From: Enterococcus columbae DSM 7374 = ATCC 51263 | GTDB taxonomy: Bacteria > Bacillota > Bacilli > Lactobacillales > Enterococcaceae | Assembly: GCF_000406925.1 (NCBI RefSeq) | Contig: NZ_KE136348.1 | Location: forward strand, 437,678 to 501,677 | DNA length: 64,000 nucleotides | Direction of reading: 5' to 3' | Shown: positions 36,315-45,300 of the stretch, piece by piece | Layout of the letters: each line of letters opens with the position of its first letter | Numbering within the stretch: the stretch's first letter is position 1 | The notes under the pieces: generated by a model | The model's database searches: none | What the model saw: only the letters and a program-made list of their open reading frames with translations | Told to the model about the DNA's origin: nothing | Made by a program: the position numbers and the translations under genes

Positions 36315-39300
36315 TTAAGTCGAAGAGAATGGTCCGCTAGAAGGATGTTTATTTTGGGGTGGTCTTTCTGGTGGGGGATCGTCTACCTCCACATCAGCTG
36401 CGGAAGACTTATTTTTTCCACTATCTACTATTTTTTCCGATCGATGAAGCCGATTCTCTACGGTTTCACCGATTGCGTCAACATTTGGCATATCTGAGAC
36501 AATCTCCTCACTTGGTCTAACCTGGTCAGTAGAATGACGAAGCGATTCCGTTGTTTCAGCTACTTGATTTTCCATTTCCATTTTATCAGATTGGGTTTCA
36601 TCTTGGCGAATGTTTGTAAAGCCTTTGCTTGTCATAGTCGAGACAGGCATTGTTTGGATGGCGATCAATTGGCGTTTACGATTGCCAAAGAATAGCGCTA
36701 AGCCTATTAACAACATACTCATACTCGCTAGATACCAGAACCATAATTCCATCTTACCAGCACCAGGTAACTCATAATCCGGACCAACTACTCCGGCATC
36801 AATGGTTGGGTTATCTAGGTGAAGCGGATTATTATCCCCATTTCTAACAAATGGATCTGCTACTAGATGAATAACCTTGGAACGACCAATGGCACTATTC
36901 TCGCCATCTACATGTGCATCCGAATCAAGGGATGGTGCCCCTCCAACTTCTGGCGTGACATAGTGATAATATTGTTTTTGCGCATCACTTAAAGTAAAGA
37001 TAACTTGATAATCACCTGGAACTAAATCAACAAAGCTATACAACCCTTCTTGATTGGTCTTAGTTGTGTATGGTGCAGTGATTAATTCCCCATTTTTCAT
37101 ATAGGTTGGATCCGTTGTGGTGCCGTCTGGATTGACTTTCACAATACTTACCGTCACATTTGGCAATGGTCGATCACCAGGAGTTTGAGTATTGCTACCA
37201 TCACGGTCAATAAAGACGTAATCCCCTACACTTACTAATTGATTGATTACTGCTACACCGGCATCAAAGTCTGGATTATCTAAATGGAATGGATTGTCTG
37301 CACGATTTCTTATCGTTAAATCATTATTTACTACATCTGCTGCGGTCACTGCTCGCTCTGGTCGAAGTGGATCAATGACCGTTGCATCTGAATCCTTAGT
37401 CTTATCGCCCCCTACATTTGGTGCGATAAATTGATATTTGCTCTTTTGTTCTTCATTTAAAGTAAAGTAAACCTTATAACTACCCGGTAATAAATTGTTA
37501 AATTGATAACGGCCGTTTAAATCAGTGGTGGTGGTGTAGACATCTGTCACCAGCTGACCATTCTTAAGATAAGTTGGTAATTGGCCATCCGCTGTACGAA
37601 CTTCCACACTTACATTTGGTAGTGGTTGATCACTAGCCGTCTGCGCTTGGCTGCCATCCACATCAATAAAGACGTAATCTCCAAGGCTAACTAGTTGCTC
37701 AGCATCCAAACGAACACCCGCATCAAAGCTCGGATTCGTTAAGCCAAGTGGATTCGGTGCAGTTGGACTATCAGGAGGACTTGTTGTCGGTTGTACCTCT
37801 TGTGCGGAGGTTTCAGCGACATAACTGATAGCTGGATTAACCACCTTGGCATCAGAGTCTAGGGCATCATTGCCCCCAACATCCGGTGTAACAAAGCGAT
37901 AAATTTGTTGCTGTTCAGGCGTTAATTCAAAAATTACCTTGTAGTTACCTGGTACTAATTGATCAAAATGATAGTACCCCTGTTCATCCGTGGTAGTCGT
38001 ATATTCTTGAGTGACTAATCGACCATTTTGAGCATAGGTTGGTGAAGTACCATCTGCATTCACTACCTTAACTTTCATATTAGCTAATGGTAAATCTCCC
38101 TCGGTTTGGGTATTATTATTATCCATATCGACAAAGACTTTATCTCCTAGACTAACCAACTGATCTACTCTTAAGGTTACCCCAGCATCGAAGGTTGGGT
38201 TATTTAAGCCTAGTGGATTTGGTGCATTTGCCGTGTCTTGTGGAATAGTCAAGTCGCTCACTGCTTTAGCTTCTGTTAAGCCAACACTTGGATTAACATG
38301 ATCAGCAGCTGCATCTGAATCAAGGGCATCATTGTCTCCAACATTTGGGGAAACATAGGCGTAGAGTTTACTTTGCGCTTCGGTTAGCGTAAATTGCACC
38401 TTATAAGTATCTGGTTTTAAATTCGTAAATTGATAGTGTCCAGTTGCATCTGTAGTGGTGATATATGGATCGGTCACAAAATCAGTCCCATTAAACCACT
38501 CTGGATTGCTACCATCTGCTTTTAATACTTGCACACTCACTCCAGCTAGCGGTTGGTCAGTGCTATCTTGAAGGTGATTGCCATTAGTATCAATAAAGAC
38601 ATAATCCCCGAGACTAACTAATGGTGTGCTTTCTCTCACTCCGGCATCAATCGTTGGATTATCTAGATAATCGCCCATTGGATTGGCTGTTTTATTAGCA
38701 TTTGGTTGTAGGTTAAAGACATCGGTCCAACCATCAGAATTAGCATTGGAATCTATTGTTGGATTAGTACCATCGCCTTTATCAACTAGAACATACCCAC
38801 GATTAACTTGTTCAGGAGTCAATTCAAAATGAATCTTGTACTCACCTGGATTTAAATTAATAAATCGATAGTAGCCTTGCTCATTGGTTGTAGTCGTGTA
38901 AGGTTCAGTCACTTGTGTTCCTTCGTTATTGTAGTAAGTTGGATTACTACCATCTGCGTTAGTAATGGTCACCTTCACCCCAGCAAGTCCTTTTTCATCA
39001 GCATCTTGTAAGTGATTGTTGTTCTTATCAATAAACACGTAGTCCCCCACGCTGACTACATTGTTAAAAGCGTTAACAATTTTAAAACCATCTGTAACAT
39101 TACCAATTACAAAATCGCTTGTAAGCATTGGACGATATCGAGCAACAATTTTTTCCAAATCATTATCATCATATATCGTTGTTGTATCATCCATTCCGGT
39201 AGCGTGTAGTGATTTATTTTCTGGTCGAAATACTGGAAATTGTTTTCCACCAATATAGCCTACTTCCGCATAAATATCTGCCTCATCTCCCAACGCACTA

Positions 39301-42300
39301 CGATAAGGTTCATATTCAGTAATGATATAATTACGATTATTTGAATCGTTTAACTTTGGAATATATCTAAATGTACCAGAAAAATTATATCTCTCTCTTA
39401 AGTAAAGATATATATATTCCTCATCATACTCGTCATATATATACCTATACACCTCTTCTCCATCATCAGTAATCACCGGCTCTAACAAATATACAGTTAA
39501 CCATATATCTGAAATTGGTATAGTTTTTATATCAGTTGGATCTGAAATATTTTTAAATCGAGGTTGACCAAGCCATTTTTTCTGTACACTTATGGAGATG
39601 AATTCTTCGGGTTCATTATCATATATTAACGAAACTAATTTGGTCGTTTCATTGATGGATACTTGTTTAGCAGTGGTATTTGGTTTATATCCTGCCATTG
39701 GTCGTTCTTTTACTACATACTCACCATTAGCAAGTTGATCAAAGACAGCATTTCCATCAATACCTGTTGTGGCTGATTTCAACAACTTTCCTTGATTGTC
39801 ATACAAATCAAAGATAGCCCCTGAAAGCACTTGTTTAGTGCCATCAGCTAATTTTTCATATTTAGAAACAATGATTCTTCCCAAAATTTTTTGATTATTC
39901 TTGTATGCATTAATTTCTCCGTTAAAATCAGCTTGCCGACTGAGTACGGGGAGATTGATGAAAATTGGCGTTTCGTCTAACCGATAATCTGTTAGTGTCT
40001 TGCTTTCTATTAATTGATAACTCTTGTTACTGTCAAACGGATAGCTGGTTAAATCAATTTCTCCAGCTTCATTCGTTGTATAACTACCAATTACATTCCA
40101 AGAAGCCCCATCTTGTTCAAACAATTTGAATTCTACACCAGTCAAAGGTAGATAAACATTGGCATATTGATTGGCTAATTCTTGAATAATTAACGTTGGA
40201 TTTTGCTCTTTCGCTTGTTGCGCTACTGCTAACGTTACATTACTTAGAATCATCTCACCTTTATAGACATGAACCTTTAACTTGTGATTGATAAAGGTTT
40301 CCTTTTGATGATAATAAACGACTTGCTCATTTTGAGTAACTGTAACGTTATCCTTAGGTGAAAAAGCATCCTTAATCTCAGGGATGACGATAATTCGCTC
40401 ACTTTGATTAGCAATATAACCAAGAGGAGCTTTTAATTCACGCAAAATGTAGGTTCCTGGCATTAGATTACTAAAATTAACTATCGCTTTGGTATTTGTT
40501 TCATCCATTTTTGTAACAGCCTGTTCAATAAGCTGTTCATTACGATATAAGCCAAAAACTACCCCCACTAATGGTTGCCCCTGATCATCTGTTTTTATAG
40601 CTTCTATTGATCCCTTAACCGTTTTTTTCAGATTTGGGAAATTCAAAATATTTTGAATAAACGATCGTGGATTTTCTCCAGCAAAATTATCCACTTCTTC
40701 CAGTTTACCAGATGCATTTATTCTAAAATAGTATGCGCGATTATTATAGGCATAACCTTTATTTTCACTATTTTCCATAGAACTATCTGAAATAGCAGTT
40801 CTTATTTCAGTTATTTTATATACCTTATTAACAGTTAAGTTATCTACTTTAGTGACCCCATTTGTATCGGTGGCTACAACACCTATTGTCTGTCCATCAA
40901 CATCTTCTAATTGAAATTCATAGCCAGCTAATTTTTCCTTGAAATTATCATTTAATGTAGCAACACTCTCTAAATCACTTGACTGACTAACCCCTAGTTT
41001 TTGAATCAATAAATGTACCCTATCATTGGTCAAATTAAGGGTAAAATCTTTACCGTTGTCAGAAATCCCACCGATCTCATTTGCATTGCGAATCGCTGGA
41101 TCAGAACTAATCGTAAAGTCAAATGGCAAGCCAGTCGCTTGATTAAAATTAGTCGTCGAGTCATCAATAACTTCCCTTAGAGTGTAGCTACCTTCTGGTA
41201 TATCAGACAATGCTGCCTGACCATTAACGGTGAATAATTCTTCTCTATATGGAACAGACTGCATAGGGTTCGATGGTGAAAGTGCTTGGCCCTCCACGAT
41301 AAAGCGAATACCATTCAATGAGTTTCCATTAGCATCTCTCTTATTAATTTTTAACGAACCTGTATAGGATTTATGATTAATGAGACTATTCTCTTCAGCT
41401 GAAGTTAATGCCACATCTTGATAACCGCCACCCTCTTTGTGGAACCGACTAGATGGAATGGATATTTCACTGTCAAGTAAATCATAGTCGGCAGGTGCAC
41501 TAATTTCTCTAATGGTGTAATCATATTGAACTGGTACAACAAAACTAACCAAGCCACTTTCATCGCTTTTAGCAATCTGTTTTACGGTACCATCTGTATT
41601 ACTAATTTCAAAAGTTGCTTGTAAATCATCATTATTAGCTGGTATCAGCGATCCTTGTAAGCCTTCTTTTAAGCGTTTGGTAAAAGTTACTTTCTTCAAA
41701 AGATTCAATTGATTTCCTACTTTGTTTGCCTCAATATAGCGTAAAGTAGAATCATCTTTACGAATAAATGAGTTATATGCAACTCCACCTAACGGAATCG
41801 ATTGGGTCGTATCCTGAGTTGAAGGGGCACGCATCGGAATGATAATTTCCAAACGTTCGCCTGGATTTAACGTTAGAGCTTGTGTACCGTCAATTTTAAT
41901 TGCTTTTGTATTTGTGTTAGCAGTAGCTGACCAAGTTATAGAATCTAAAACAGGCTGAATATCTTTAATATTTGTATAATCATAGCTATATGGTTGCCTA
42001 TTATCATACGTTATTACATAACTCATTGGACTAACTGGAGATAGTGTTGTCGTACCTTTTTGAAGGGTAATTGGCCGTGTAGTATCTAGATAATTATGAA
42101 ACTGAGAGCCACGATCTTCACGTATACCGGTGTTGATATTGAGCTCTTGAATTCCTTTATCTTGATAAAATGGCAGTACGTCTACTATAGAAATATTCTT
42201 CTTTATCCCTTCAGTATCATTAATGATAGCCAATCGATATTCAAACTCGGCACCAAGGACTCCCGAATTTTCCACAAAATCGGTATCAATCACGTCTGTC

Positions 42301-45300
42301 CGCCATGGCCCATATGAATTCATTTCCCGATTAATGACATTACGAATATATTTACGAGCAATTACCTCTTTATTTTTAACCAATGCGATTGGTCGAGTAA
42401 CTTTTACCCATTCTCTCGCATAAGTACCATCAGGCGTAGCTCGCGTCCCTTCCATGGAAATCTTTCCATTACCACCAAAATATGCATTATTAGCAAAGGT
42501 TAGATAGGCCTCATTTACTAATGTCTGCACATCAGGTACTGTAACGTCAACTTCTGTCTTAATTTTGGCTACTTCTTTTAAGCCAAATTCTACCTTATCC
42601 GCTTTAAAAATAATCGCATCTTTTCCGGTGTTAGCATAGTTACTTACAATCTGATAAGTTGCATTTTTTTGTTTAGCAAATTCTTCAGTCAACTCAACTC
42701 CTCGGATAGTCAATCCGACAGGCAATAAATCCACCAATTCAAACTGATCGAATTGATAACCAAAATTAACTGGTGAAATATAATATTCTTGATTACCTAT
42801 TTTTGAATGCAAACTTAGCGTGTAATCAATGGCTGAGCCCGGTGTTACAGCTAGATTTTGGGCATCACTCGTTGTTTGCGTTTTAATCAATTCAACACTT
42901 GGTGAATAGGGTCGAACCAAAATCTGAGCTACATCATGCCATAAAAAGTTCCCACTAATCTTATCCCAAGCAGACTGGTAAGGCTTGTTAACCGTACTAA
43001 AGGACTGATTACGGCTACTTACTGGTGCACCTGTTGCCTTGTTAAATACATCTCCTGCAAGCAATGATTCATTATGAAAAACATTTTTTTGTGATAACGG
43101 TGTAGCATCAAACTGTGATTCATCAGGATTTCTTAGCTTAGTATTGACATTAAAACGTAGTAAGTGTTTATTCACCGCATAGTCACTCGGTAAAATAATC
43201 TGAATATACTTGATTTGCTTTGCAATCTGTGGATCAAATACCACCTTACTTCCTTTGGTCATCGGTAAAGACAAGCGTTGTAAAATCGGATCGCTCGCTG
43301 GATCCATCAGAGTTGATCCATTGTCACCATATGCAACAACAGTAACTGACTCTAAAGAAGCATCATCATTAACCCCTACAACAGAAGTTTTTAGAAATTC
43401 CGGTCTTATGATGCCATCAGTCGACACTTCCACACTCGAATAATACAACCGTTCATCTAAACCATAATCCGTTAAGGTAACGTTTTTTAGTGTCAGAGTT
43501 TCATTTAAAGCTGTTGTTTGTAAAACAAACGGCATTTCTTTCTTTCTATCCTCTGCAACATCATAGAAAAAGGCCTGTCTACCATTTGATTGCTCGTCAA
43601 TATACGACCAAGGTTTTCTAGCGTTATCTTTCAAATAGTGGATTTCTCCACCAAACGGCCAAACCTTAGGTAAAATAGATTCATAAATGGTAATACTATC
43701 TGTAACTACAATATTTGGTTCACTAATTCCTTGATTTTCTGGAACTAAGGTTAATTGAGCGGTATTTTTAACATTAGAACCAAATAATAAATGTGGAAAA
43801 TGCAGATATAATTTTGGCAAGGCATTGGCTAAAATTTCTTTATGCTCCACTTTATCAATAGTTAAGTAAGTCGTTTCATTCGTGTTAGTTTTTGTATAAC
43901 TGACTGTTTGACCGTCTGGTGATAGTTGCCAACCAGGATTTTCCTCAGCGATAAAAACGGCAGTAGCTTGTCGCGTGGTTCCATTCTCATCGACATATTG
44001 ATAGGTAGGCAATGTATCTGTAATCTGAGTCATCGCAATATTGCGATCTAAACTACGAACTCTATAGCCAAACTCTACTTTATCCGCTTTAGCAATTCGA
44101 TAGATAAACTCACCATCTGGTTTTTTTATTCTTTCATATTGACCAAATGCGCGCATACCATCATCAGCCGAGGTGGCAAGCCCATACTCATAATCAGTTA
44201 GATTTAATGGACTTACCTTATACATATTAGGTTGGTCATAATATCCTTTTAGTGTAATTGGCTCATCTTTGGCTAGACGCTGTACCTCGTTTGTCCCCTG
44301 AATAACTCCTCTTAGCTGTGCACTGATACTCATTTCATAATTTTGAGGAGTTTCATATTTTTTATATTGCCATTGAATAGGAATAGTAATACTTGTCGAA
44401 CTTGTAATTTTTCCTAATTCTATTGTCACTACCCCTGAATCTTGGTTAACTTCATAGCTTTCAACAGTTCCATACGTTCCCACTTTTACTGAAGCGATAT
44501 ATTCCGGATTATAATTTAAAATAATCGTGGCACGATCTAAGTTAACTGTAGTCGTATCAATTTGCACCGTACTGAGCATTGCATTGCCAATCAAATAGGT
44601 ATCCACTGTCTGTAAACTTCCTGAGACCTTACGTTGTTCATTACTAAGTTTAAGCTCAACGCCAGATACACTAGGGGCATTATCTACATTATAAGTATAA
44701 ATAACCTCACTTTCAGCAATGTTATGCAGCAAATTGGTGGGCGTGTCTGTTCCAAAATAATCAGGTGCTCGCAACGTGTGTATGGTGTTCTCATCTACAA
44801 CTGTAAATGTTTTAGCATCCGTTGATACTTCCCCAGTTCCTACTATACTCTTTTCTACTCCGGAAACTGGCATGTATCCTCCGATTGCTTTAGGTTTAAT
44901 GGTCTTCTGCGTCTCGTAATTTGTGAGATAAAATTGTGTTGGTGCTGCCAATTCCTGTCCTGATTGAGTTTGATATTTAATCACTACCTTACGCGGATTA
45001 ACATAAATATTAGGATAATTAATTGGTTGCGGTGCACTGTTATTTGTATCGTTACTATCTGGAAACGGCATAACATTTTCATTAATGCTAGCGTATTCAC
45101 CGGTACTATTTTTATTGGGTGAAAACACAAATGTCTGATTGGTAGCTGTGGGATCAGGAGAAATCAGACGAACATTGTATACATCGCGCTGATTTTGCCC
45201 ATCCAAACTAGTCCAAACAATTCCTTCAAAATCCTTAGACAAATTTAAACGTTCCACCTTACTGCCAAAATAGGGTACAGCCCGACTTATAAAATTTTGA

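Noticed and set aside
36800-39062. Tandem DNA repeat or repeat element
   Set aside because: The 440-470-base periodicity is explained by five in-frame SdrD_B protein domains.
42096-42423. Plus-strand frames inside the giant adhesin, pilin and ABC genes
   Set aside because: They are shadows of strongly supported minus-strand genes; none has its own ribosome site or domain.
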